Below are positions 29,142 to 38,262 of a stretch of DNA of 64,000 nucleotides, piece after piece; positions within the stretch are counted from its first letter, which is position 1; every line of letters starts with the position of its first letter. The notes under the pieces were generated by a model that saw only the letters and a program-made list of their open reading frames with translations, was not told the origin of the DNA and made no database searches. This DNA is from Tritrichomonas musculus (lineage: Eukaryota; Parabasalia; Tritrichomonadida; Tritrichomonadidae), in contig JAPFFF010000011.1 of the NCBI GenBank assembly GCA_039105265.1, forward strand, positions 2,480,001 through 2,544,000, in the 5' to 3' direction. A program made the position numbers and the translations under genes.

Positions 29142-29389
29142 ATTATTCCATATTTTCCTATAGTTTATGAATACTTTCCATAATTATTTTTTTCTAAACG
29201 CAAATTTTATAAGATATTTCTCTGATTCAATTTTTTTAAATCATTTGATATAATTTTTTTATTTTTTGGCATTAATCTATAAAAGATGATTTTTTATAAC
29301 TTTTCTTGAACAGTCTAGTGGTATGTAATTAATAAGCTCTCTTTAAAAATAAAAAATAGATCAACAATTTTTAAGATATAATGAACAAT

Positions 29390-30442
29390 TTATTCAAATA
29401 ATTTTGCTTCTTTCTTTAGTTTTGACATTGTTTTAGATTCCTTCTTTCTTCTTGGTTTTATTCTATAACGATTTTCTCTTGAAACTTTTTGTTGGATTTT
29501 TGCATCTTGATTTTCTTCTTCTTCGTTATCTTCTTCTTCGTTGCCATTTACCGCTTTTGACATATCGCGTGGAACAATTTCGTCCGAAAAATCTGAGAAT
29601 TGGGGTAAAGATTCAACTTTTAGATCAAATCTTAAATCGAAAAATCTTCTTAATTCACTTAAATCGTGATTAAACTTTTCTTCAGCTTCAGGATTTGTGT
29701 ATTTCAAACATTGAGGAAAGTCTATTAAAGTTATCTTGCCATCGTCACCAATAATTATATTAAATTGACTAAAATCAGCATGAACAACACCGATTTTTAA
29801 TAATCTGACTGCCAAATCAACGCAATTATCGAAAACATGTGATGGATCATCTAGTTGGTTAACGTTATTAAGTAATGTTCCTGGTATAAGACTCATTACT
29901 ACAGCATGCCTATTCCAGTCAATTGCTCGTGGTACTGGAAAATCTTGTAGAGCAGACATGTTTTGAAATTCTCTTTGTGCAGAAAGACGTGATAAGTAGA
30001 GCCAAGAAGATGAATGTTTTTTGCTCAAATAATCTCTTGTATCTTTTGCTTTTCTGAAAGATACTCTTCCTATCCTATGAAATTTTATAACTAGAGGAGT
30101 TTCATCATCTGCAAAAGCTGTGTAAACATCAGCTTCTTTCCCCTGTCCAAGTATACCAGCTATATGTGAAATAGTTCCTCTTTTAACCAGAGTATGTAAA
30201 GCAAGAAAATCGTATCCATTTTTTGTTAAAGTGTATCCATCATATGGCTTGCCTTCATGAGAAATAAGGCGATTATGGCAAAGATTGCTTAGATGATGAT
30301 AAGCAGTACCTTTGATACCAGAAATAGATTGAATTAATTCTGTCCCAACAAGTTCATGGTTTCTCATACCCATTTCAATTGAAGTGAGAAGACGCCATTC
30401 GTCTTCTTCTATGTATTGCAATAGAGATGCATCAAATGCCAT
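29390..30442 (-). CDS. RIOK2: RIO2 atypical protein kinase
   Basis: Needed in 40S ribosome maturation. 350 residues with the ATG at 30442. The N-terminal winged-helix domain (about 1-90) is diagnostic of RIO2 and starts LQYIEEDEWRLLTSIEMGM. The kinase core has the RIO2 glycine loop LGQGKEADVY (98-107) and an intact VIKFHRIGR lysine segment. Its catalytic HADFSQFN (D223, N228) replaces HxDxxxxN of classical kinases, and the metal loop is LIDFPQ (D241). After about 290 the tail is acidic then very basic. It is complete. It diverges from the polytopic membrane protein gene. Confidence 0.96.
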   Translation of the reverse strand: MAFDASLLQYIEEDEWRLLTSIEMGMRNHELVGTELIQSISGIKGTAYHHLSNLCHNRLISHEGKPYDGYTLTKNGYDFLALHTLVKRGTISHIAGILGQGKEADVYTAFADDETPLVIKFHRIGRVSFRKAKDTRDYLSKKHSSSWLYLSRLSAQREFQNMSALQDFPVPRAIDWNRHAVVMSLIPGTLLNNVNQLDDPSHVFDNCVDLAVRLLKIGVVHADFSQFNIIIGDDGKITLIDFPQCLKYTNPEAEEKFNHDLSELRRFFDLRFDLKVESLPQFSDFSDEIVPRDMSKAVNGNEEEDNEEEENQDAKIQQKVSRENRYRIKPRRKKESKTMSKLKKEAKLFE

Positions 30443-30614
30443 TTATTTAAAGTAGATTTTTATAAAATTTTGGTCGTAGAATTTTTTCAGAGATTTTGAT
30501 ACCAAAGTCAAAATTTTGAATTGATTTGAAATAGCCAGAAAAAATTCATTCAAAAAGTTTATAATGAAAAGAGAAGAAACTTCGAAATAACAAATCTTTT
30601 ATACTTTTACTTTA

Positions 30615-32510
30615 ATGATTTGGATTTTAACATTATTTTCTCAAATTTGGCTGGGAATCGAATTGTTCCTACCTTTATTGTATCAAGAATTATCTTTATA
30701 TAGTATTGTGTCAGCTGGATGTTTATTAGGAATATCTATTTCCACATTTATATTTTTCTTCTCTTCTTATTTTTTTGGATTTAATTTAATTCACCTCATA
30801 GTTCACACAATTTGCTTAGACATCTTCAATTTCTATCTAAATCAAAGAAGACGCAAAACATATGATTATACATTCAAAGAAAATTTTTTAACATTTTTCT
30901 CGCCAATAGTAGTTTCTCTTGTTTCATTCATTTTTATTTTTCCATTATTCTTGTCGACATACGGCTCTTTTTTAGCATCAATTATGCCATCAATTCATGA
31001 AGAATTTTCTCTTCGCGCATCATTTTTGTATGGGGTAAATAAGCATAGAAATCATTTATTTTTAATAGAGCACCCAGATTATTCTGGACAATTTATTGTG
31101 AGCAGATGGCTTACTTCATATCACATGTCGATGTTAAATATTGGATTTGGTGGATTCCGGACTGTTTTGATTTTTACGACAACTATTTATGTTATATCTT
31201 ATTTTTTATTTCTTATTTCAATATGTATAGATTTTAGATTACATTTTTTCGCATGTCCTTTTGTCATTGCCTTGCCTGTTTTCATTAGCGGTTTTGGATT
31301 TTTTGATTTTCTTAAAAATTGTGAAAAATATAATCTATGTGATTCAAAAGAAACAAATATCGATTATATTAGCTACTTTGGAAAAGGATTTGATCATAAT
31401 TTATATCTTAATCCAATTCTACACATTGTTATTGGAAATATACCAATGTTATTTTCATTAAGTCTGTCCTCACTAAGTTTACTATTAATTTATCGTTCAA
31501 TATGCTGTCGTACGAGCTGTTCTTTATTAAAAGTTAACGGATTTATTGTTGGCGGTATATTACCATCAGTTATGCATCAATCTTTTTTTGCAATGTTTGT
31601 TATTTCAACTTTAAATTGTCTATTTCAACTGTGGCGCCAAAAGCGGAATTATATTAAGCAATGCAAATGTTTTTTTTCCACCTTTTTTATTTCATTTATA
31701 TTCTTGAATTTAGTTCGTTATACAAATTTTAATTATTTGAAAAATTGTTTTATTTTTGATCGGCAATATAGTCAAAATATAGAAAGAGGTGACTCATTTC
31801 CCTTTTTCAAATATTGGTATGATGCATTTGGTTTTTATTTGTTTATAATTTTTGGTCTTTCATGGTTTGTTTTTAGTATAATTGAAAAGCAATTTACTTT
31901 TATCTTATTTGTAACATTTATAATTTTTAACTATTGGCAAACCCAGACATCAAAAGTAGAAAATTTATTCACATTTTATTCATTTTTGTTTACATTTGGC
32001 TGTGCCATTTACATGGCAACTGCTCAAAGAATATGTTTTTATTGGAGTATTGCTGAATTTCGTGGAATTTTCACTGGTATTTTTTCTGTTGTCACACTTT
32101 TATGCTGCATATCAGGGATTATCGGAATTGGCCAGCAAATTTTAATCTGGGATACTCCTTGGGATGAAGATAGAATTCGTCTATCAAATTGGATTTTGAA
32201 GAATACAAATGAAAAAAGTATTTTCTTGTCAAAGCGTGGTTTTCTTGATCCTGTTGTCTCATTATGCGGAAGATCACAATTTATAACCAATGATTATTTA
32301 GCAATGAAAGAAAATATTGATATTAAAAAGAGGAAAGATGAACTCTTTCACTTTATTGGAGATAGCAATTCTGAAAATTTATTAGAAAATGTTGATTACA
32401 TTGTAGTTTGGAAAGATGATTTATTACTATCAAGAATTCAATTTAATAATTCCAATTGGAGACTTGTTTATAGAGAAGACGATGTTCGTGTTTATAACCA
32501 TATAAAATAA
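30615..32510 (+). CDS. Polytopic membrane protein, GT-C glycosyltransferase-like
   Basis: 631 residues from the ATG at 30615, with about eleven to thirteen hydrophobic helices spread over residues 1-520. Large aromatic-rich loops and a soluble C-terminal part of about 110 residues follow. The C-terminal part (RLSNWILKNTNEKSIFLSKR, then ITNDYLAMKENIDI, then ENVDYIVVW) resembles the lumenal tail of GT-C membrane glycosyltransferases, where a 'W+.nT...a.fl' line and a 'DYvv' line recur. A loop near 130-160 (SIHEEFSLRASFLYGVNKHR) could hold the acidic site. No catalytic motif is certain. If a GT-C enzyme it would act in the ER membrane with a lipid-linked sugar. A transporter is the alternative. 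Confidence 0.4.
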   Translation: MIWILTLFSQIWLGIELFLPLLYQELSLYSIVSAGCLLGISISTFIFFFSSYFFGFNLIHLIVHTICLDIFNFYLNQRRRKTYDYTFKENFLTFFSPIVVSLVSFIFIFPLFLSTYGSFLASIMPSIHEEFSLRASFLYGVNKHRNHLFLIEHPDYSGQFIVSRWLTSYHMSMLNIGFGGFRTVLIFTTTIYVISYFLFLISICIDFRLHFFACPFVIALPVFISGFGFFDFLKNCEKYNLCDSKETNIDYISYFGKGFDHNLYLNPILHIVIGNIPMLFSLSLSSLSLLLIYRSICCRTSCSLLKVNGFIVGGILPSVMHQSFFAMFVISTLNCLFQLWRQKRNYIKQCKCFFSTFFISFIFLNLVRYTNFNYLKNCFIFDRQYSQNIERGDSFPFFKYWYDAFGFYLFIIFGLSWFVFSIIEKQFTFILFVTFIIFNYWQTQTSKVENLFTFYSFLFTFGCAIYMATAQRICFYWSIAEFRGIFTGIFSVVTLLCCISGIIGIGQQILIWDTPWDEDRIRLSNWILKNTNEKSIFLSKRGFLDPVVSLCGRSQFITNDYLAMKENIDIKKRKDELFHFIGDSNSENLLENVDYIVVWKDDLLLSRIQFNNSNWRLVYREDDVRVYNHIK

Positions 32511-32998
32511 CATGTTATTTAAACCATTTTTATTTTTTTCATATTAAAGTTAAGTAATCATGATTTTTACCTATGTATATTTCATTTTTATCATTTATTT
32601 TTATGGTTTTCTAGGTTTAATATATAATTTTATTTATTCAAATAAATTTCTTTACTACGTATAACATTAAATCTTGTTTTTTTAAATATATTATATTACC
32701 AAAGCCTTTAAATTGTTGTCATTATTCAACCATTATTTTAAAATGCGAAGATAATTTTATAAAAATCTTTATTATCAAAAAAAAGGTTATTTATTTCGAC
32801 TTATTACCCATTAACTAATATGTATTTTGAAATTATAGGTTTATGTTAGTATATAAATCATAAAAAATGTTTAAAAAAAATATTAACTAATAAATAAAAG
32901 AAATAAATCAATTCTAATATATTGAATATATTTGAAGCTAAAATTCAATTTTTGTAAAATGTTTGAACTGACTTTGAATTAAATATTCTTTTTAGATT
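32511..32998. other. Gene-free spacer
   Basis: 488 AT-rich bases between two genes on the plus strand. I see no structured RNA, repeat or coding frame in it. Confidence 0.4.
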
Positions 32999-34570
32999 AT
33001 GCTTTTCCTGTTTATTTCTTTGATTAATTCGATATTTGTTCCATATAATGATCCCAAGCCATTAGTAAGAACTGTTTCAACTCATGAAGCTGAAGTTTTG
33101 TCGCGAACTGCTAGCGAAGTTATCGCCATTAGTCTATCTGATGATGTTAAATTAAATGAAATTATTATTGAAACGCTCAATTCAGTAGCAATTTATTTTG
33201 AAAATATAACATTTTGTGTTCTAGATCCAGAATCTGGTAGAAACCTCGCAAAAGAAAATGAGGTTGAAAGGCCAGCTATTTTTCTTTATCTTAGAGGTGT
33301 TCAATTTGCAAGTTATCCTTACCCAGACGAAGATATTAGTTTTCTTCGATTATGTGAACTTGTTATTAAACCGCCTAGCCATTCAATCAAATCTTTGCAT
33401 GAACTTTATTCCGAAATTGGTAGTGGACCATTTACAATTTTAGCAACTTCTGAGCAAATTCCACTTGCTAGGCTTATTCAATACAAAATTGGTTCTCAAA
33501 TGGGCATAGTAGAACTTTTGAATGTTGATGGATCAATTTTGCTTGCTCTTGGTGTAAGCAATAAATCAATGGCTCTTGTCCGTAAAGAAGATATGAATGT
33601 TGTTTCAATTGAAATGAATGCAGATAGCATTTATGATGCATCTAACCCTGTTTACAGGATCCTCATAAATTCTGATATTACAGGTCAAGATGATATTGTT
33701 GTTGCTCTTATTTGCGATGATTTCGATGAGAATGAAAAAGAATATTTATATCAAATTGGAATACGATATCCAAACTTCATTGTTGGATATGGAAATGAAG
33801 TTAGTGATCACATTCAAAAGTTCAACCATCCTCCAAACGGTGACAGTTCTCACGAAATTGTAATTTTCAATCTTCCGCAAGGGATATATTACAATGCATC
33901 AAGTTATTTTGCAAAGCTAAGTACTCTTCCTTTCAATGTCGAAAATTGGGTCGCAGCTACAACAAGAATGCTTAATGATATTGAAAACGGAAAGCTTGAA
34001 CCCACATATTTGACCGAAGATCCTCCAGATCCAACTGAAAATGATCCATATGTAAGCAAGATTGTCGGATCTACATACGAGTCATTTATCATGGATTCTG
34101 AACGTGATGTTATTGTACTCTATAAAAGAGAAAATTGTCCTCACTGTACAAAATTTTTCCCTCAGTTTTCAAAATTCGCTAAAGAGTGTTCTGACCTTAA
34201 TTTAACATTTTTGAAATTTGGATTTATTGATATTTCTAAAAATTCAGCATCAATTAAGTTTCCTTATATGCCAGGTGTACCTCATGTTCAAATATTCCCT
34301 GCAAAAAACAAGACTGATGACAACCCACTCCGCGGAGGAAGAGATAAAAATGCATTAATGAGACTTGTCAAAACTTATTCTAGTTTTACTGACTTAATAC
34401 CATTTGCAGCGCCATTACCAGATAAAAGTCAAATTGCCCTTGAAATGATGCAGATGCTGTTTTCTGCAAAAGATATGCCTGAGGAAGAGAAAATTAAGAC
34501 TTTCATGTATATTGATAAAATCTCGAAATTGATTAATATGACAAACAAAACAAAAACTGATGAACTTTGA
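32999..34570 (+). CDS. ER-lumenal thioredoxin-fold/PDI-like protein ending in KTDEL
   Basis: 523 residues. The first 13 residues are a signal peptide (MLFLFISLINSIF). The body contains several thioredoxin-like units; only the last has an active site, ENCPHCTKF with C380-P-H-C383, within VIVLYKRENCPHC and followed by the cis-proline region PYMPGVPHVQIF. The earlier units lack cysteines and probably bind substrate. The C-terminus is KTDEL, a variant of the KDEL ER-retention signal. Together these say a soluble ER protein disulfide isomerase-like enzyme. The arrangement with one CxxC near the C-terminus differs from classical PDI (two CGHC sites). Confidence 0.83.
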   Translation: MLFLFISLINSIFVPYNDPKPLVRTVSTHEAEVLSRTASEVIAISLSDDVKLNEIIIETLNSVAIYFENITFCVLDPESGRNLAKENEVERPAIFLYLRGVQFASYPYPDEDISFLRLCELVIKPPSHSIKSLHELYSEIGSGPFTILATSEQIPLARLIQYKIGSQMGIVELLNVDGSILLALGVSNKSMALVRKEDMNVVSIEMNADSIYDASNPVYRILINSDITGQDDIVVALICDDFDENEKEYLYQIGIRYPNFIVGYGNEVSDHIQKFNHPPNGDSSHEIVIFNLPQGIYYNASSYFAKLSTLPFNVENWVAATTRMLNDIENGKLEPTYLTEDPPDPTENDPYVSKIVGSTYESFIMDSERDVIVLYKRENCPHCTKFFPQFSKFAKECSDLNLTFLKFGFIDISKNSASIKFPYMPGVPHVQIFPAKNKTDDNPLRGGRDKNALMRLVKTYSSFTDLIPFAAPLPDKSQIALEMMQMLFSAKDMPEEEKIKTFMYIDKISKLINMTNKTKTDEL

Positions 34571-34663
34571 TTATTATAGTTAAAATATACACCTATTCAA
34601 CTTTATAAATAATATCTTTTTTTTAAAAAAAAAAGCATTTTATTATTCAAGATTCAAAATTAA

Positions 34664-35245
34664 TTAAAAGTTAAGAATTCCTTCTCTTTGTTGGAATTCT
34701 TCAATCACTTGAGACACACTAATTTGAATTGGATTTCTTTTTGTGATTAGTTCAATCATCATTTGAAAATCTTCATGGACATAAAATCCTGTTTCTGCTG
34801 AAGAAATTAAAACAGGTATTGTTAAATTACTTGTTTTGTTTTGTAATTCTTTAAGAAAATAGTGGAATTCAATTGGCGCATAATTTGCAAGAATATCTAA
34901 TTTGCAGCACATGAGAATAAAAATTGTATTTTTACACATTGTTTCAGATAATATATCTTGTATTTTGAGCATTCCTTCGATAGATTTCTTTATTTCACAA
35001 CTTGTGCATAATAATACACAATCAAATTTCTGTTTTATTGTGCAAAGTAATGACATCTTGTTTGTGCTAACTTCCCATGTTTGTAATTCAAATTTAATGC
35101 CATTGCATTCTTGAGAAGAATGAATGAAATCTACTCCTAATGTTGGAGTATATGTTTCATAGTCTTTGTGATGGATTGAACAAGCAAATTTGGTTTTACC
35201 AACGCCAGCTTCACCAATTAGGAGAACATTAATTTTTCTTTCCAT
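34664..35245 (-). CDS. Degenerate Rab/Ras-like small GTPase
   Basis: 193 residues with the ATG at 35245. G1 is intact (GEAGVGKT, 11-18) and the switch I segment TPTLGVDF (33-40) is Rab-like. At the place of WDTAGQE, however, the protein reads LQTWEVSTNKM, so the DxxG aspartate, glycine and glutamine are gone. The NKxD motif is CCKLD (113-117), keeping K and D, and SSAETG replaces the SAK loop. The C-terminus (GILNF) has no prenylation cysteine. It probably binds nucleotide poorly or does not hydrolyse it, and is likely a soluble pseudo-GTPase. Confidence 0.75.
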   Translation of the reverse strand: MERKINVLLIGEAGVGKTKFACSIHHKDYETYTPTLGVDFIHSSQECNGIKFELQTWEVSTNKMSLLCTIKQKFDCVLLCTSCEIKKSIEGMLKIQDILSETMCKNTIFILMCCKLDILANYAPIEFHYFLKELQNKTSNLTIPVLISSAETGFYVHEDFQMMIELITKRNPIQISVSQVIEEFQQREGILNF

Positions 35246-35754
35246 GATTCCGTATGATTTCGTTTGGTATTGAAATTTTTGCGTTAAGTTATACTGAAAC
35301 TTTTGATGTATTTTATTTCAATTTTCAATGTGTAACATTAGCATTTTAAGCGTGTATTCTTTTTAAAAAACAAAATGTTTAAAATTGAATGTGCGCTTTT
35401 TCATCTATTTTGAATTGAAATTTTGCTTGTATGCGAAGTCATTCTTAATAATGTTGCATGGGGAATAAAAAAATAGTATTAATAATACTTAAATTATGTT
35501 TTGACTTTATGTTAAATGAAAAATTATAATGCAATATCATATTATTCAAGCTTTGAAAATGAGCATTTATATATCTAGAGAAAAATATTGTGATATATTT
35601 TATTCTTTTGTATTTCGCCAACTTATAGTTTGCAATTAATGTATATATTTATATTCAAACAAAATAAAAAATCAAATAGAATATATTGAGATTTGATAAT
35701 ATAATATAATATAATATTTATTTGATTGGTTGTTATTATTATTGAAGCATATAC
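35246..35754. other. Gene-free spacer with an ATAAT array
   Basis: About 510 bases between two minus-strand genes, with no coding frame. An ATAAT microsatellite runs at about 35695-35717, close to the 3' end of the next gene. Confidence 0.4.
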
Positions 35755-36219
35755 CTATTTTTCTTCTTCTTGCTTTTTCTGAACAATCGATCCATTTTCA
35801 AGCAGGACTTCAATTCGGTCTCTAATTAATTGGCGTTCAACACCTTTTAGTTTTCTTTTGACATTTTTCATGAAAGTATTTGACTTTAAATCAGCTTGAC
35901 TTCTTTTAGAGCAAGCTATAATTTCTTGATCTATTTCATCTGTTGTAAATTCTTTTTCTTCTTTTACTTCTTTTGCTTCTTTTTCCTTTGTTTCTTCATT
36001 TGCATCAGCATTTCCTTCAGCTTCAGCTTCTTCTTTTGCTGGTTTGTGATGACTTTTGGCTTTTTTTTTATTTGAATTGAAAGATGTTGGAGGTGGTGGA
36101 AGTGGAAATGTTGCGCTTTCTCTGAAAAAAGGACTGCATGCAGCCTCTTCAAGCAGTAAACTGCACATATCTTTCTGAAAATCCTCAAAAGCGATTTGAA
36201 AATCAGATTTTGCACTCAT
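35755..36219 (-). CDS. Small charged protein of unknown function
   Basis: 154 residues from the ATG at 36219; the frame also extends eight codons upstream to a GTG. The N-terminal 35 residues are helical (FQIAFEDFQKDMCSLLLEE). A proline run (PLPPPPT) follows, then a Lys/Glu/Ala low-complexity region (about 50-95), and a basic helical C-terminus (NVKRKLKGVERQLIRDRIEVL). No family was recognised. It diverges from the golgin gene at 36685. Confidence 0.5.
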   Translation of the reverse strand: MSAKSDFQIAFEDFQKDMCSLLLEEAACSPFFRESATFPLPPPPTSFNSNKKKAKSHHKPAKEEAEAEGNADANEETKEKEAKEVKEEKEFTTDEIDQEIIACSKRSQADLKSNTFMKNVKRKLKGVERQLIRDRIEVLLENGSIVQKKQEEEK

Positions 36220-36684
36220 TAATTTTAAGAGCCTATCGTTCACAAAAAGTGAAACATAATCCTTGAGTAGTTATATTTATCGCAAATTTAAAACACAAGT
36301 GTATATATGCATATTAAAAGTGATTTATTTTTATTTATCAATATTATCTTGGCGGGTAATTGATTGTATTATTCAAAAAAAATAAAATGAAATTCTGTGT
36401 ATACAAGAAGTATAGAGAAATGTTTCTCATTTTGCGATCATCTGTATCAAAATACATGCAAGCTTAGTCTCGCCAAAGGTATCAAAAAAACATTTAATTG
36501 GTAGAACTGCATCTGAATTTCCCACTGATCATCCCAGTCAAAGCAATGAATTTAATCAAATAATAGTTGAGTTGAGTCAATTTATTATTAGAAGGAAGTA
36601 AGAAAACTGAATGTTTTTTTTTAAATTGCAAAACGTGCCTTAATACAATAATTGAATGAAATTAAAAAATTTTTGTTAATCAAA
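36220..36684. other. Divergent gene-free spacer
   Basis: 465 AT-rich bases holding the promoters of two divergent genes. I folded no RNA gene here and see no repeat. Confidence 0.35.
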
Positions 36685-38055
36685 ATGAAGCTCACCGAAG
36701 AAATGGTGAGACAAATTCATGATGTAGAAAAACTCCAATACCTTCTTATCGGGATGATACAAAAAAAAATCGAACAATCTAAAAAAGCTGACATTCAAAA
36801 AAAGCAAATTAAAGAATTAAGGAATAAGCTCAAGACTGCAACAGAAGAGCTCAAAGTCTTGCACCAAAAACTCGATCAAATTGGTCTTCATCAATATGAT
36901 GGAGCATTTGAAAAGATACGTGCTGACTTCAATGAATATTATTTTACACAATTATTTCAGTTAATCCAAGGAATTCCTTTCAACAATAATAATGATTCAA
37001 ATTCGACAGATTCACAATCGTTTTTCCCTCCTTCATTGATTTCACAGATGAACTCCTTCCGTGAAATTTTTTCAAAAACATCTGAAGAGCAGCTTAATCA
37101 TTACGAAAATTTGATATCTCAAAAAAATGAAGAAATAGATTCTATTAAAAATAAAATGGAAATTTTACAAGACCAACTTAATACAGCAATGAATTCACCA
37201 ATTTCAAAAGACATTGAAAAATTGATTACTGAAAAAGATTCAGCCATACTTGAAATGAAATCGATGTTGCAGAGTTCAGTGAACTCTGATAAACGAAAGC
37301 AGCAATTAATTGAAGAGCAGCAAGCTGAAATCCAAAAGCTTCACAATCTTCTATCTCAATCATCATCAAATAAAGCGTTAGATATCAATAGTTCATCTTT
37401 TAATTCATCTTTGCATTCAAATTTGCACAATAGTGATGTAGCTGAAGTTGCTCGCCTAGAGAGAACTATAGCTGACTTGGAAAATAGAATAAATAATTCG
37501 CAAGCATCGCGTGAACTTGAAATAAAAAATGAAAGACTTTCTTCTATGATTGAGAAATCAAATCTACTATATGCAGATGCAGTAGAAGAAATACGAAAGC
37601 TTAAAGAAAAATATTTATTGGCATGTGATTCAAATCAGCTTAAGATTGTGAACTCTTTTTCATTCCATTCGAGTTCTCAAAGTTATGATACTGATATTAT
37701 TCAAGTTGGAATTGATAACAAAAATGATAATGACAACAATAATGAAAACTTTTCTACACCTTTGGTAAAAACTAGTTCGAAGTCAAAGTCAAAAATGAAG
37801 TTAAATTCTACCAATCCTTCTGATAAAATAAAAATGAAAAAAATAAAGCATACATATAGAGTTCTCATTGCATCTTTAAGGCAAACTTTGCTTCAATTTT
37901 TCTTAAAAGACGAAGCCAGTCAAATTTCTCTTGTTCCTGTTATTTTAGAATTAGTTGGTTGCAATCAGCAACAGATTGATACAGTTATGCTCAAAATTCA
38001 AAGTAGTCAGCATTTTGTTAATAGAACAGGAGGTCTTTTCGGCTTCTTTGGATGA
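36685..38055 (+). CDS. GRIP-domain golgin-like coiled-coil protein
   Basis: 456 residues from the first in-frame ATG at 36685 (MKLTEEMVRQIHDVEKLQYL); the frame runs upstream to a TTG only. Coiled coil covers most of 1-320, broken by Asn/Ser-rich linkers. Residues about 385-445 resemble a GRIP domain: a tyrosine-led helix HTYRVLIASLRQTLLQFFLK (Y391), then LVPVILELVGCNQQQIDTVM, like the Y-L+-(V/T)-LLQ(F/Y)L and LLPVL...LsPeE landmarks. GRIP domains bind Arl1-GTP on the trans-Golgi. The protein ends FVNRTGGLFGFFG, an unusual hydrophobic tail. Good match in order, moderate in detail. Confidence 0.65.
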   Translation: MKLTEEMVRQIHDVEKLQYLLIGMIQKKIEQSKKADIQKKQIKELRNKLKTATEELKVLHQKLDQIGLHQYDGAFEKIRADFNEYYFTQLFQLIQGIPFNNNNDSNSTDSQSFFPPSLISQMNSFREIFSKTSEEQLNHYENLISQKNEEIDSIKNKMEILQDQLNTAMNSPISKDIEKLITEKDSAILEMKSMLQSSVNSDKRKQQLIEEQQAEIQKLHNLLSQSSSNKALDINSSSFNSSLHSNLHNSDVAEVARLERTIADLENRINNSQASRELEIKNERLSSMIEKSNLLYADAVEEIRKLKEKYLLACDSNQLKIVNSFSFHSSSQSYDTDIIQVGIDNKNDNDNNNENFSTPLVKTSSKSKSKMKLNSTNPSDKIKMKKIKHTYRVLIASLRQTLLQFFLKDEASQISLVPVILELVGCNQQQIDTVMLKIQSSQHFVNRTGGLFGFFG

Positions 38056-38180
38056 ATTATTAATAATAAATTTTTATTTTTTGATTTGTATCGAAAAATC
38101 GGATGGTTATATTCAATCTATTATATATAATGTTCAATCAGCAAATTTTATAAAGTATTTGTATTTGATATCACTTTAGA

Positions 38181-38201
38181 TTTTTTTTTTTTTTTTTTTT
38201 T
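38181..38201. repeat. T21 homopolymer
   Basis: A run of 21 T sits about 60 bases before the start of the phospholipase B-like gene. It is probably nucleosome-excluding promoter sequence. Confidence 0.7.
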
Positions 38202-38262
38202 CAATGAAGTGTGCACTTTTTCTAAATTGCAGTTAAAAATTGAAAAACAATGGCCATTCTAT

